64,000 nt of DNA. It comes from Nonomuraea coxensis DSM 45129 (GTDB lineage Bacteria > Actinomycetota > Actinomycetes > Streptosporangiales > Streptosporangiaceae). The DNA is taken from contig NZ_CP068985.1 of assembly GCF_019397265.1 (NCBI RefSeq), positions 3,638,501 to 3,702,500 on the forward strand, written 5' to 3'. Positions 38,401-46,378 of this stretch are shown here, in pieces. The notes beneath the pieces are model-generated. The model worked only from the letters and a program-made list of their open reading frames with translations. It did no database searches and had not been told where the DNA came from. The first letter of the stretch is position 1. Each line of letters begins with the position of its first letter. Made by a program: the position numbers and the translations under genes.

Positions 38401-39405
38401 TCAAGCCTCGTCGGCCTGCGGCGGAGGCGGGACGCGTTCGGCCCGCAGGCTGGTGATCGTGACGGTGAACAGGACCGTGACGATGACGCCGAGCGAGGCC
38501 GCCGTGGGGATCTCCGGCACCCACGCCCAGATCCCGTGCGCCCAGTGCAGCACCAGCTTGACCCCGATGAAGGCCAGGATGACGGCCAGGCCGTAGTTGA
38601 GGTGGCGCAGCCGGGCCAGCGCGCCGCGCAGCACGAAGTACAGGGCCCGCAGGCCGAGCAGGGCGAAGGCGTTCGTGGCGAAGACCAGGAACGGGTCCTC
38701 GGTGACGCCGTAGACGGCGGGCACGGAGTCGACGGCGAAGACGATGTCGGTGGCGAAGACCGCCACGGTCGCCAGCGCCAGCGGCGTGATCGCGGTCCTG
38801 CCGTTCTCCCGCACCAGGAGCCGGAAGCCGTGGTAGCGGGGGGAGACGGGGACGAGGCGGCGCAGCAGCCGCACACTGCGCATGGAGTCGATGTCGACCG
38901 CGTGCGCCTCGCCCTTGCGGGCCTCCCTGAGCACCTTGACGGCGGTCACGATGAGGACCGCGCCGAACAGCAGGAACGCCCACGTGCCGCTCTTCAGCGC
39001 CGCCGCGCCCAGGGCGATGAAGACCGCCCGGAGCACCAGCGCCCCGATGATGCCGTACAGCAGCACCCGTTGCGCCAGCTCGGTGGGCACCGCGAAGGCG
39101 GCCAGCAGCAACATGAACACGAACAGGTTGTCCACCGACAGCGACTTCTCCACCACCCAGCCGGTGAAGAACTCGACCGCCACGCCCCCGTCGAACGCGG
39201 CCCACAGGTAGAAGCCGAACAGCACCGGCAGCACCAGGTAGAACACCGACCAGCCGACCGCCTCGCGCATCCGCACCTCGTGCGGGCGCCTGGTCAGGAC
39301 GATGTCGACGACCAGCAGCAGGAGCAGCGCGGCGACGGTGACCGCCCACAGCGTGAACGACGCGATGGTGCTTCCGCTCGCAGCCGAAAGTGTCCCCGGG
39401 GACAT
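38401..39405 (-). CDS. TerC/Alx-family integral membrane protein
   Basis: A 334-residue protein with about nine hydrophobic segments. TerC signatures are EFFTGWVVEKSLSVDNLFVF, with the charged E-K-S-D-N helix, and a second half FATDIVFAVDSVPAVYGVTE, with the D-F-A-D-S-P motif. TerC/Alx proteins export manganese and in some bacteria support metalation of secreted enzymes or tellurite resistance. GGAGG four bases upstream supports ATG 39405. The 5' leader carries the features of the manganese-sensing yybP-ykoY riboswitch, so Mn control is likely. A second IS630-type transposase lies right upstream of the leader. Confidence 0.92.
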   Translation of the reverse strand: MSPGTLSAASGSTIASFTLWAVTVAALLLLLVVDIVLTRRPHEVRMREAVGWSVFYLVLPVLFGFYLWAAFDGGVAVEFFTGWVVEKSLSVDNLFVFMLLLAAFAVPTELAQRVLLYGIIGALVLRAVFIALGAAALKSGTWAFLLFGAVLIVTAVKVLREARKGEAHAVDIDSMRSVRLLRRLVPVSPRYHGFRLLVRENGRTAITPLALATVAVFATDIVFAVDSVPAVYGVTEDPFLVFATNAFALLGLRALYFVLRGALARLRHLNYGLAVILAFIGVKLVLHWAHGIWAWVPEIPTAASLGVIVTVLFTVTITSLRAERVPPPPQADEA

Positions 39406-39419
39406 GGAACCTCCTCGAA

Positions 39420-39535
39420 CGTGACTCAACCGTTCGAGGTCTCCTTCGCCCGGGGGTGACGGGCGGCCGTCCGGGGACGCTCAGGTACGTCCGTACTGAC
39501 CGGATCGGCGCTTGCGAAGTACTCCCCTCGCCACG
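39420..39535 (-). promoter_or_regulatory. Probable yybP-ykoY (manganese) riboswitch leader of terC
   Basis: On the minus strand the leader contains GAGGGGAGTACTTCGC at about 39514-39529. This matches the conserved GGGGAGTA start of the yybP-ykoY aptamer. Later come CGGTCAGTACGG and, close to the gene, GAAGGAGACCTCG. The position directly upstream of a TerC gene is the classical one. A tentative promoter, TTCAGG-17 nt-TACGCT, lies just before it (about 39540-39568). Covariance scoring was not possible. Confidence 0.55.
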
Positions 39536-39609
39536 CTGAGCGTAGACCAGATTCGGACGTACCTGAACCTTCCCGGCCTAAGTGGTTCGCGCTGTAAATC
39601 CTTCTGGGG

Positions 39610-40863
39610 TTATGCGGCGGGGTTCAGTACGGCAGGCTGATGGTCGCAGCCGGTGGGCTGCTGGGAGTTGCGCTCTTTCTGTTCGTGTCGCTCGATCCGG
39701 GCCAGCAGGTCCTCGAGGTCGGCCGGGGTGAACTTCCATCTGAAGGGCCGGGCGGTCTCGTTGTAACGACGCTCGAAGGCGATCAGCCGGTGTTCGACCT
39801 GGTCAAGGCTGGTGAAGTCGTTGGGTGTGACGACTTTGCGCTGCACGATGGAGAAGTAGATCTCGATCTGGTTGAGCCACGAGGCATGCACGGGCGTGTG
39901 CACCATGACCGCGTTGGGGAAGCGTGCGGTGAGCCGGTCGGCGGCGGCTTTGCCACGATGGCTGGAACCGTTGTCGACGATCCAGAACACGCGCTTGGCC
40001 GAGGCGTAGGGCTCTTGGGTCATGACCTGGGTGACCAGGTCCATGAACGGGACGATCCCGGTCTTGGCCGAGCAGCGGCCGAACACGCGAGCGGCGTGGA
40101 CGTCGTAGGCGGCCAGGTAGGCCAGCGCACCACCGCGCTCGTAGTCGTGGTTGACGCGCATCATCCGTGCTATGCCCGGGGGCAGGGTGGGGTGGCAGCG
40201 GCAGCGGGCTTGAATGGAGGTCTTCTCATCGGCGCTGATGACGTACTCATCGTCGCCGAGCGCAAGGTCGTCCCAACGGCGCGCGTATAAGTCGAGCACG
40301 CGAGCAGCCTTGTCGGCGAAGTGAGGGTCGCGGATGAAGATCCACGATTGATGCCGCCACGGTCTGAGCGTGTCCTCGGCCAGAATCCGGCGCACCGTGG
40401 AGGCCGAGATCGCCGCTGCCAGGCTGCGGGTGACGGCCTCGCGCGCCAGTTCGGGGCAGCTCCAGCGCGACAGCGGCGCGCCGGTCTCGGCCGGGAGTTG
40501 GCAGGCCAGTGCCTTGATCTCGGCGCGCTGGAGCGGGCTGAAGGCAGGTGGCCGGCCGGAGCGGGGCCGATCGGTCAGGCTCTTGATGCCATCCTGGCTG
40601 CGGTAGCGTCCCCGCCATAACCGCACGGTGTCCACCGTCACCCCGCGACGCTGGGCGATCTTGTTGTTGGAGTAGCCATGCGCGGCATCCAGGATGATCT
40701 GGACTCGGACCACGAGCTGGTAGGCAGCGGTGTGGGAGTAGGCGATCTTCTTAAGCCGCTGCCGTTCGGCGGCGGTCAGCGTGATCAAGCGAGCGCGACA
40801 GCGGGGCACCGAGATCTTTCTCCAGTCGATCTTCACGAATGACCCGCCGACTTTGCCCGGCAT
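39610..40863 (-). CDS. IS630-family transposase, intact
   Basis: About 417 residues from ATG 40863 (GTG 40836 is an alternative start). The N-terminal HTH part is IAQRRGVTVDTVRLWRGRYR and SLTDRPRSGRPPAFSPLQRA. The DDE domain is complete: Asp in YVISADEKTSIQAR, Asp in RVFWIVDNGSSHRGKAA and Glu in HASWLNQIEIYFSIVQRKV. It is only distantly similar to the frameshifted IS630 at 24.5 kb and belongs to another subgroup. I could not identify terminal repeats on either side. The gene ends about 75 bases upstream of the terC riboswitch, so insertion may have altered the terC promoter. Confidence 0.93.
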   Translation of the reverse strand: MPGKVGGSFVKIDWRKISVPRCRARLITLTAAERQRLKKIAYSHTAAYQLVVRVQIILDAAHGYSNNKIAQRRGVTVDTVRLWRGRYRSQDGIKSLTDRPRSGRPPAFSPLQRAEIKALACQLPAETGAPLSRWSCPELAREAVTRSLAAAISASTVRRILAEDTLRPWRHQSWIFIRDPHFADKAARVLDLYARRWDDLALGDDEYVISADEKTSIQARCRCHPTLPPGIARMMRVNHDYERGGALAYLAAYDVHAARVFGRCSAKTGIVPFMDLVTQVMTQEPYASAKRVFWIVDNGSSHRGKAAADRLTARFPNAVMVHTPVHASWLNQIEIYFSIVQRKVVTPNDFTSLDQVEHRLIAFERRYNETARPFRWKFTPADLEDLLARIERHEQKERNSQQPTGCDHQPAVLNPAA

Positions 40864-40902
40864 GTGCCAGTGTGTGCACGCCTGACACGCCTGCACGGCA
40901 AG

Positions 40903-41226
40903 ATGGCGGTCATGCCCGCGATCCCCGCCTCGACCAAGACCTCGCTGGACCAGCGGCTCACGCTGCACGCCAACGAGCACTGGCCGCAACTGGTCACGGT
41001 CCACGTGCGCTACCACGGCCAGTTCGCCTACGTTGAAGGACAGCTCACCGACGGCGGCACGCTGCCCCTGATGCGGCTGCGTTACGGGGGCTCGGCCACC
41101 TACTGGGGGCTGGCCATCCACACCCCCAGCAACGACCGCTACGAGGCCGCACCCTGGTTCAGCGGCACCCCTCAGGACGCCCTGGACCTGGTCTGCGATC
41201 TCTACGTCACCAGCATCGACTCCTGA
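40903..41226 (+). CDS. Uncharacterised small protein divergent from the transposase
   Basis: A 107-residue soluble protein starting MAVMPAIPASTKTSLDQRL (ATG 40903, or ATG 40912). The central part reads YVEGQLTDGGTLPLMRLRYG and the end WFSGTPQDALDLVCDLYVTS. No signal peptide or membrane segment is seen. The pattern suggests a small alpha/beta fold. The start lies 40 bases from the divergent IS630 transposase start, so it may be part of that mobile unit or a neighbour. I do not recognise a functional family. Confidence 0.65.
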   Translation: MAVMPAIPASTKTSLDQRLTLHANEHWPQLVTVHVRYHGQFAYVEGQLTDGGTLPLMRLRYGGSATYWGLAIHTPSNDRYEAAPWFSGTPQDALDLVCDLYVTSIDS

Positions 41227-41318
41227 CGCTGAAGCACGATCAGTCTCGGCCCGTCAACCCCCGAGAGACTTCCAGGCGGCACCACTAAGTAACGGCCGGA
41301 AGAGCGGTCGCGCGGCCG

Positions 41319-41789
41319 TCACATGGTGGGCCGGGTCCCGTCCACCCGCGTGGCCGGACCCCGCCCCCTGAAGTGGCGGCTCGCCGCCATCCCGGCCGCG
41401 GCCAGGCCCATGAGGGCGATCCAGATGCCGACGACGACGTTGTTCAGCACGGCTCTGCCCGGGACTGCGCCGCCGTACATGACCCAGGGCGCGATGATCG
41501 TCCAGAGGCCGATGACCGGCGCCACCCAGATCAGCCCGTGCGTGCGCCCGTAGGCCGTGGCGAAGCCCACGGCGAGGGCCGCCACCGCCAGGCCGGTGAC
41601 CAGGTTGCTGACGGTCAGCCGGTCGAGCTGGGCGAAGCGCGCCACCCAGGGCGAGATCGCCAGATAGAGCCCGGCGAGCAGGGCGAGGCCGTCGAGCGCC
41701 TGGAACCCGGCCCGGCAGGCCGCCTCCTCGTAGTGCTGCCGCGTTTCCGCCATGTCGGGACGCACCCGCGTCCCCGATGTTCGCACCAT
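41319..41789 (-). CDS. SPW-repeat membrane protein
   Basis: A 156-residue protein with four hydrophobic segments and two SPW-type motifs: LAISPWVARFAQLDRLTVSN and TIIAPWVMYGG. Each is followed by a conserved loop and a helix with asparagines, the pattern of the SPW-repeat family. Function is unknown; these proteins sit in the cytoplasmic membrane of actinobacteria and proteobacteria. AGGAAGG nine bases upstream supports ATG 41789. The N-terminal 30 residues are soluble and charged. Confidence 0.82.
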   Translation of the reverse strand: MVRTSGTRVRPDMAETRQHYEEAACRAGFQALDGLALLAGLYLAISPWVARFAQLDRLTVSNLVTGLAVAALAVGFATAYGRTHGLIWVAPVIGLWTIIAPWVMYGGAVPGRAVLNNVVVGIWIALMGLAAAGMAASRHFRGRGPATRVDGTRPTM

Positions 41790-41858
41790 CGTGCACCGCC
41801 TTCCTGAAATGCGCGGACCTCGGTGCCTAACGCCCCCATACCCCTGGTGAGGGGCCTA

Positions 41859-41882
41859 TTCAAAGGAGCGTTCAAAGGAGCG
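41859..41882 (-). repeat. Tandem 12-bp duplication across the STAS stop codon
   Basis: TTCAAAGGAGCG occurs twice in tandem (41859-41870 and 41871-41882). The second copy contains the stop codon (TGA on the minus strand) of the STAS gene. A CCCCT-GGTG-AGGGG hairpin lies just beyond, at about 41841-41854. Confidence 0.85.
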
Positions 41883-42252
41883 GGCCGTCCTCCAGCCGCC
41901 GTACGGCCTCGGCCAGCGTCGGCTGGATGTCGAGGAACCGGTCGAGGCCGCGGTCGCGGAAGATGCGGCGGGGGAGCGGGCCGACGCCGAAGACGACGAG
42001 GCCGCCTCCGGCCGTCCGCACGTGCCGCTCGGTGGCCAGCAGGACGGTCAGCCCGTACGAGTCGGCCGAGGTCAGGCCGCTCAGGTCGATCGCCAGCAGC
42101 GGCGGTTCGCGCACGGTCAGCGCCCGGGCCAGCGCGACCTGCAGGGCGGGACAGGTGTCGAGGTCGAGCGGCCCGCGTACGGTCACCACGACGACCCGGT
42201 CGCCGGTCACGCGGTCGCCGATCTCCAGCCGGCCGCCGGCGGACGGGCTCAT
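41872..42252 (-). CDS. STAS-domain protein (anti-anti-sigma factor-like)
   Basis: A 126-residue single STAS domain: VVVVTVRGPLDLDTCPALQV at the start, then the phospho-site loop LLAIDLSGLTSADSYGLTVL and LVVFGVGPLPRRIFRDRGLD. In SpoIIAA-type proteins the Ser of DSSG is phosphorylated by an anti-sigma kinase; here the motif is DSYG, which keeps that Ser. It overlaps the DUF1345 gene by four bases (ATGA), so the two are translationally coupled, an unusual pairing. An anti-sigma-type ATPase gene is found 2.5 kb away at 44.7 kb. Confidence 0.88.
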   Translation of the reverse strand: MSPSAGGRLEIGDRVTGDRVVVVTVRGPLDLDTCPALQVALARALTVREPPLLAIDLSGLTSADSYGLTVLLATERHVRTAGGGLVVFGVGPLPRRIFRDRGLDRFLDIQPTLAEAVRRLEDGPLL

Positions 42253-42914
42253 CGGCCCACGCCCGCGACCAGGTTGATGGTGAGGGCCAGGATGACGGCG
42301 CCGAACAGGTACGACAGCAGCGCCTGGCGCAGCACCGCCGCGCGGAACGCGGGGGTGTTGAGCTCGGTGTCGGAGACCTGGAACGTCATCCCCACGGTGA
42401 AGGCGAGGTAGGCGAAGTCGGTGAAGCGGGGCTGGGCGTCCGGGTCGTGGTCGTGGAAGTCCACCCCGCCCCAGGGGTCGGGGGTGTAGAACATCCGCGT
42501 GTACCGCAGCGTGAAGATCGTGTGCACCACCGCCCACGAGACCACGACGCTGGCCACGCCGACCCCCACGTGCAGTACCAGCTCCGCCGGGGTGTCGGCC
42601 TGGACGACCAGGTAGGCCACGGCCACCAGGCTGGCCACCGCGGCGACCAGCACCGCGAGGTCCGCCCCCGCCCGTGACGGGTCCTCGCGCGCGACGTCGG
42701 CGGCGGTGGCGGGGCCGTCGAGCCGGCCGATCCGCCACCAGGTGGCCGTGAGGAAGGAGAGCGCCGCGGCGTCCCAGCCGATGAGCGGCACGAAGGACGC
42801 CGGCACGAGGGCCGCCGCTCCGGCCATGACGACGATCCCGATCACGGCGGCGATCTCCGAGGTCCGCCGCGCGGCGGCCCCCATCAGCCCGGTCACCCGC
42901 TTCCGCCGCACCAC
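42249..42914 (-). CDS. DUF1345 membrane protein
   Basis: About 221 residues with five to six hydrophobic segments. DUF1345 features are LVPASFVPLIGWDAAALSFL near the start and the conserved second half WAVVHTIFTLRYTRMFYTPD, GGVDFHDHDPDAQPRFTDFA and AYLAFTVGMTFQVSDTEL. The function is unknown; the family resembles ion-channel-like membrane proteins. GTG 42914 is chosen because a GGAGGG site lies upstream; ATG 42986 would add an Arg-rich stretch. It is the first gene of a two-gene unit with the STAS protein. Confidence 0.85.
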   Translation of the reverse strand: MVRRKRVTGLMGAAARRTSEIAAVIGIVVMAGAAALVPASFVPLIGWDAAALSFLTATWWRIGRLDGPATAADVAREDPSRAGADLAVLVAAVASLVAVAYLVVQADTPAELVLHVGVGVASVVVSWAVVHTIFTLRYTRMFYTPDPWGGVDFHDHDPDAQPRFTDFAYLAFTVGMTFQVSDTELNTPAFRAAVLRQALLSYLFGAVILALTINLVAGVGR

Positions 42915-43022
42915 CTGGGATCCCTCCGCTCGCTCGTCGCGTCGTGACCAGGCTAGCGCCGCACGCAGTCCCGGATGATCTCCCACGAGGGCCGGGTCAT
43001 GAAGACTTGCCCGTCCGTAAGG

Positions 43023-43034
43023 GGGTGATCACCC
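43023..43034. promoter_or_regulatory. Perfect 12-bp palindrome upstream of the phosphodiesterase gene
   Basis: GGGTGATCACCC lies 60 bases upstream of the start, within an imperfect wider palindrome (AAGGG...CCCTATT). The surrounding sequence is AT-richer than average. It is a candidate operator for the glycerophosphodiesterase or the divergent DUF1345 gene. Confidence 0.45.
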
Positions 43035-43093
43035 TATTAACGGGCACAGCCTGCATGTCCGACATAACTTTGCGTAGTGGGTGAAGGATGGAG

Positions 43094-44023
43094 ATGTACC
43101 GCTCCTTCGGCATTGTCGCCGCATATCTCACCGGCACGGTACTTCTCGCCGGCGCGGCGTGGGCCTCGCCGGCGAGCCCGCCGAACCGGGTGAACCTGAC
43201 GAAACCGGTGCGCCTGGCGAGCCCGAACCTGGCGAGCCAGGCGAACCTCATGCGGCCGCCGAGGCGGCCGCACTTCGCGCGGGCCGAGAACATCGCGCAC
43301 CGCGCGGGCTCCGGCCAGGCGCCGGAGAACACCATCGTCGCCTGCGCCCGCGCCGGCGCCGCGGGCGCCGACCTGTGCGAGTTCGACGTCCAGCAGACCA
43401 AGGACCAGCAGCTCGTCCTCATCCACGACGAGACGCTGGCCCGCACCACGAACGTCGAGCAGGTGTTCCCCAACCGCCGCCCGTGGCGCGTCTCCGACTT
43501 CACCCTCGCCGAGATCCGTCGCCTGGACGCCGGGTCGTGGTTCTCGCCGCGCTACCGCGGCACGCGCGTGCCCACGCTCGGCCAGGCCCTGGAGCTGCTG
43601 GACAAGGGCGGGGCCGGGCTGCTGCTGGAGGTCAAGCACTCGCCCCGCAGCCCCGGCATCGACCGCCGGGTGGCCGCCGAGCTGCTGGAGAACAAGGACC
43701 TGTGGCAGGGCCGGCGCCTCGCGCTCCAGGCCTTCGACTGGCAGGCGATGCGGACGCTGCACCGCATGGTGCCCGACGTCCCCATCCTCCTGCTGGGCGT
43801 GAACGGCAAGCGGCTGTCCGAGGTGGGCGACTACGCCAGCGCCCTCGTCCTGCCGCAGGCCAGGCTCACCGAACGGCAGGTGCGCGAGGTCAAGGCGCAC
43901 GGCCTGCGCGTCTACACGGGCCCGACGGACCGGCCCCGGGCGCTGCGCCGCCTGCTCTCCTACGGCGTGGACGGCATCATGACAGGCGTGCCCGCCCGCC
44001 TGCGGAACGTGCTGCGCGAGTGA
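43094..44023 (+). CDS. Secreted glycerophosphodiester phosphodiesterase
   Basis: About 309 residues. A signal peptide (MYRSFGIVAAYLTGTVLLAG, cleavage near AWASPAS) is followed by a linker of about 40 residues and the GDPD TIM barrel. Catalytic motifs are AENIAHRAGSGQAPENTIVA (HRG-type His and the Glu of PENT), LCEFDVQQTKDQQLVLIHDE (metal-binding Glu/Asp and the second His), then LLLEVKHSPRSPG. The enzyme releases glycerol-3-phosphate from glycerophosphodiesters outside the cell, a phosphate-scavenging role. ATG 43094 has GAAGG at the right distance; ATG 43088 is only two codons earlier. Confidence 0.92.
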   Translation: MYRSFGIVAAYLTGTVLLAGAAWASPASPPNRVNLTKPVRLASPNLASQANLMRPPRRPHFARAENIAHRAGSGQAPENTIVACARAGAAGADLCEFDVQQTKDQQLVLIHDETLARTTNVEQVFPNRRPWRVSDFTLAEIRRLDAGSWFSPRYRGTRVPTLGQALELLDKGGAGLLLEVKHSPRSPGIDRRVAAELLENKDLWQGRRLALQAFDWQAMRTLHRMVPDVPILLLGVNGKRLSEVGDYASALVLPQARLTERQVREVKAHGLRVYTGPTDRPRALRRLLSYGVDGIMTGVPARLRNVLRE

Positions 44024-44031
44024 GGCGCGGC

Positions 44032-44499
44032 TCAGCCCTTGCCCGCGGCGTTGACGATGCGGGTGGTCGAGCGGCCGGGGATGGCCTCCATCTCCCAGCA
44101 GTCGGCGCCCAGGATCGCCGCCGCCGCGGCGCGCGCCCCGGCGTGCGGGTCACCCGCGGTGTGGGCCAGGGCGCGCGGGCTCATGGGGGCGAGCAGGTCG
44201 ATGTAGTCCTCCGGGCCGTGCGCCTCGGGCGGCCCGGTCACGATGAAGACGCCCGCGACGAACCGGAGCGCGGCCAGCACCTCGGCGCGCTCGGCGGCGG
44301 GGTTGAGCGGGCGGGTCGGCCCCTTCCACGCGCGTACGCGGGGGTCGTCCTCGACGCCGACGACGAGCGGCAGCCCGCGCGACGCCACGGCGCCGAGATA
44401 GCGCACGTGGCCCACGTGCAGGATGTCGAAGACCCCGGTGACCACCGCCGCCCCCGTCCGGTCGTACGGCTGCACCCAGACGGCCTCCAGGCTGCTCAC
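44032..44499 (-). CDS. Cytidylyltransferase-like nucleotidyltransferase
   Basis: A 155-residue protein with the HxGH nucleotidyl-transfer motif, AAVVTGVFDILHVGHVRYLG. PLVVGVEDDPRVRAWKGPTR follows, and the C-terminal ISSTxx-equivalent motif is PGRSTTRIVNAAGKG. The fold is that of RfaE/TagD-type enzymes, which activate phospho-sugars or glycerol-3-phosphate with CTP or ATP. It lies next to, and convergent with, the glycerophosphodiesterase that yields glycerol-3-phosphate, but any functional link is inference. The start ATG 44499 has AAGGAGG upstream. Confidence 0.87.
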   Translation of the reverse strand: MSSLEAVWVQPYDRTGAAVVTGVFDILHVGHVRYLGAVASRGLPLVVGVEDDPRVRAWKGPTRPLNPAAERAEVLAALRFVAGVFIVTGPPEAHGPEDYIDLLAPMSPRALAHTAGDPHAGARAAAAAILGADCWEMEAIPGRSTTRIVNAAGKG

Positions 44500-44708
44500 G
44501 CGACCTCCTTCGCTGCCCTGCCGGCCTCGGCGGCTCTGCCCCTGGGCCTAGACGACTCGTCGATCGCAGCGTACTCGGTCGCTTCCGCGGACCGTGCAGG
44601 TGACCATGGGAAAGTGCATTCCTACCTTTTGGCGAGGCTCCGGGAGGCGGGCGCGGCGCGTCTCATAACGCCGCCCGGGTTCGGGCTCGATCATGGGGGA
44701 GGTCGCTG

Positions 44709-45176
44709 ATGCCGGACTTTCACCGCGTCAACGGGGGTGTCGACGGGGGTGCCGACGGCGCTGACGCGCCCGCCCCCGGCGACCTCGTGGTCCAGTTGCC
44801 GGGTGCTCCCTCCCAGGTGGCGAGGGCGCGGGGGATCGTCACCGACGCGCTGGGCCGCGACCATCCGCTCCACGACGACGTGGTGCTGCTCACGAGCGAA
44901 CTGGCCACGAACGCGGTCCTGCACACCCGGTCGGGGGCCGGCGGCTCGTTCACGGTGAGCGTGACGAGCTCGCCGTCGGTGGTGCGGGTGCGCGTGGAGG
45001 ACGCCGGGTCGGACGGGCCGCCGTGCGTGTGCCGTACGGGGGCGCAGTCGACCAGCGGGCGCGGCCTGCCGCTCATCGAGGCGCTCAGCCACCGCTGGGG
45101 GTTCACCCGCGAGAACGGCTCGACGACGGTCTGGTTCGAGCTGCTGCAGGCGGGCGTCGCGGCGGTCGCGGTCTAG
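44709..45176 (+). CDS. Anti-sigma factor-type ATP-binding protein (HATPase_c_2)
   Basis: A 155-residue serine-kinase-type ATPase. After a Gly/Asp-rich N-terminus, the Bergerat fold shows LHDDVVLLTSELATNAVLHT (N box with Glu and Asn), VRVRVEDAGSDGPPC (G1 region) and STSGRGLPLIEALSHRWGFT (G2 box). Proteins of this type bind and phosphorylate STAS anti-anti-sigma factors, or bind sigma factors. A STAS protein is encoded 2.5 kb to the left. GGGGGAGG precedes ATG 44709. It stands alone between a nucleotidyltransferase and a LuxR regulator. Confidence 0.9.
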   Translation: MPDFHRVNGGVDGGADGADAPAPGDLVVQLPGAPSQVARARGIVTDALGRDHPLHDDVVLLTSELATNAVLHTRSGAGGSFTVSVTSSPSVVRVRVEDAGSDGPPCVCRTGAQSTSGRGLPLIEALSHRWGFTRENGSTTVWFELLQAGVAAVAV

Positions 45177-45210
45177 CGCGGCCACCGGCTCGTCCGGCAC
45201 CGGGCGCGGC

Positions 45211-46182
45211 TCACACGTCGAGGCGGCACAGTCCTTCGGCGAGCGCCTTCGTGGTGAGCCTGGTGCGGCTGTCGCAGCCCAGCTTGGCGAAGATGTGCTC
45301 CAGGTGCGTGGTCACCGTGCGCACACTGAGCACCAGCGCGGCGGCGATCTGCGGGTTGGAGTCGCCCGCCGCCACCCGGGTCAGCACGTCCACCTCGCGG
45401 CCGGTCAGCTCGTACGGCAACGCGCACGGCCGCTCCCCGGCCACCGCCCCCTGGAGCGCCCCCTGGAACCCGACGCCGGCCCGCAGCAGCCGCAGCTCGT
45501 GCCAGCGCCCGCCGCCGTCGAGCCACAGGCCGTGGCGGCTCAGCTCCCGCGAGTCGATGAACGCGCGCGCGTAGGCCGCCACGGCCGGATCGTCCCAGAG
45601 CGCCGGCGACGGCTCGCGCCCCGGCACCTCGCGCCGGACGCCGAGCCGGTCGAACGCCACCGCCCGGAAGCCGGGCGGCAGGCCGACCGGGTCGATCACG
45701 CAGCGGCTCAGGTCGGTGAGGTGCGCGAGCAGCGGGCTGACGGCCGCCACCACGGCCCCCGTCCGCCCGGGGAACGTCTCGCGGGTGGCCAGGTGCAGCA
45801 GCCCCGTGTAGCGGCCCTCCGGCAGGAACAGCGGCGCGGTCAGGCCCGCCCGCCAGCCGTAGGGGGCGAGGTGGCGGCGGAAGTAACGCTCGGTGCAGGG
45901 CTCGGGCATCGGCACGGGGGAGCGGGTGGCGCGGGCGCGGCGGTAGGCCTCCAGCCCGGCGTACTCCTCGGCGGCGTCGCGGTCGATCTGCCGGTGGCCG
46001 TCGGAGACGACGCTGTGATGGCGCCCCGTGGCGGGGTCGAAGGCGACGAACTCGTAGGCGTCGAGCGGAACCACCCTGCGCAGCGCGGCCATCGCCCCGT
46101 GCGCGTCGCCGCCGCCCGCCACCTGGTAGCCGACCTCCGCGAACGCCCGGAGATGGCGGACGTCCAGGGTGATCTCGGCCAC
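45211..46182 (-). CDS. LuxR-type regulator with GAF-like sensor region
   Basis: A 323-residue protein. The N-terminal 230 residues resemble GAF/autoinducer-type sensing domains: YEFVAFDPATGRHHSVVSDG, RAGLTAPLFLPEGRYTGLLH and HLATRETFPGRTGAVVAAVS. The C-terminal LuxR HTH is LTGREVDVLTRVAAGDSNPQ, IAAALVLSVRTVTTHLEHIF, AKLGCDSRT. No receiver domain is present, so it responds to a ligand rather than to phosphorylation. It is divergent from the threonyl-tRNA synthetase-like gene, with an AT-rich gap holding both promoters. Target genes are unknown. Confidence 0.87.
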   Translation of the reverse strand: MAEITLDVRHLRAFAEVGYQVAGGGDAHGAMAALRRVVPLDAYEFVAFDPATGRHHSVVSDGHRQIDRDAAEEYAGLEAYRRARATRSPVPMPEPCTERYFRRHLAPYGWRAGLTAPLFLPEGRYTGLLHLATRETFPGRTGAVVAAVSPLLAHLTDLSRCVIDPVGLPPGFRAVAFDRLGVRREVPGREPSPALWDDPAVAAYARAFIDSRELSRHGLWLDGGGRWHELRLLRAGVGFQGALQGAVAGERPCALPYELTGREVDVLTRVAAGDSNPQIAAALVLSVRTVTTHLEHIFAKLGCDSRTRLTTKALAEGLCRLDV

Positions 46183-46262
46183 CGCCCCTTTATATCATTC
46201 GCCAATCCTGGAGATCCTGTTGAAGATTATTTTCAGCGGACTCGGGATGTTACGGTGGATCC

Positions 46263-46319
46263 GTGCAGCGCGCTCACGTCCTCGCCACGACGACGCCGGA
46301 CCTCGTCCCGGCGCGCTGA
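46263..46319 (+). CDS. Leader peptide with three consecutive Thr codons
   Basis: GTG 46263 opens an 18-codon frame, VQRAHVLATTTPDLVPAR, ending in TGA 46317-46319, 66 bases upstream of the threonyl-tRNA synthetase-like gene. The codons 46287-46295 are ACG ACG ACG (Thr-Thr-Thr). A leader rich in the cognate amino acid followed by competing hairpins is the classical design of ribosome-mediated attenuation. There is a weak GGTGG site five bases before the start; a leaderless transcript is also conceivable. A possible promoter begins with TTGAAG at 46220. Confidence 0.6.
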   Translation: MQRAHVLATTTPDLVPAR

Positions 46320-46378
46320 CTCCATGCTCCCGGGCGAACGCCCGGGACCGCTGGTCGTTCGCCCTTTCCCGCGAAAGG
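46305..46378 (+). promoter_or_regulatory. Putative transcription attenuator of the ThrRS-like gene
   Basis: Four segments can pair in alternative ways. A, GTCCCGG at 46305-46311, pairs with CCGGGAC at 46342-46348. B, TCCCGGGCG at 46328-46336, pairs perfectly with C, CGCCCGGGA at 46339-46347. GGGCGAACG (46332-46340) pairs perfectly with D, CGTTCGCCC (46356-46364), which is followed by TTT like a terminator. B:C and B:D exclude each other. A further hairpin, CCTTTC-CCGC-GAAAGG (46363-46378), hides the ribosome site. Stalling at the Thr codons should favour B:C and read-through. Confidence 0.55.

Noticed and set aside
39560-40930. Terminal inverted repeats of the second IS630-type element
   Set aside because: I compared the flanks of the transposase gene and saw no convincing matching ends, so only the gene is annotated.
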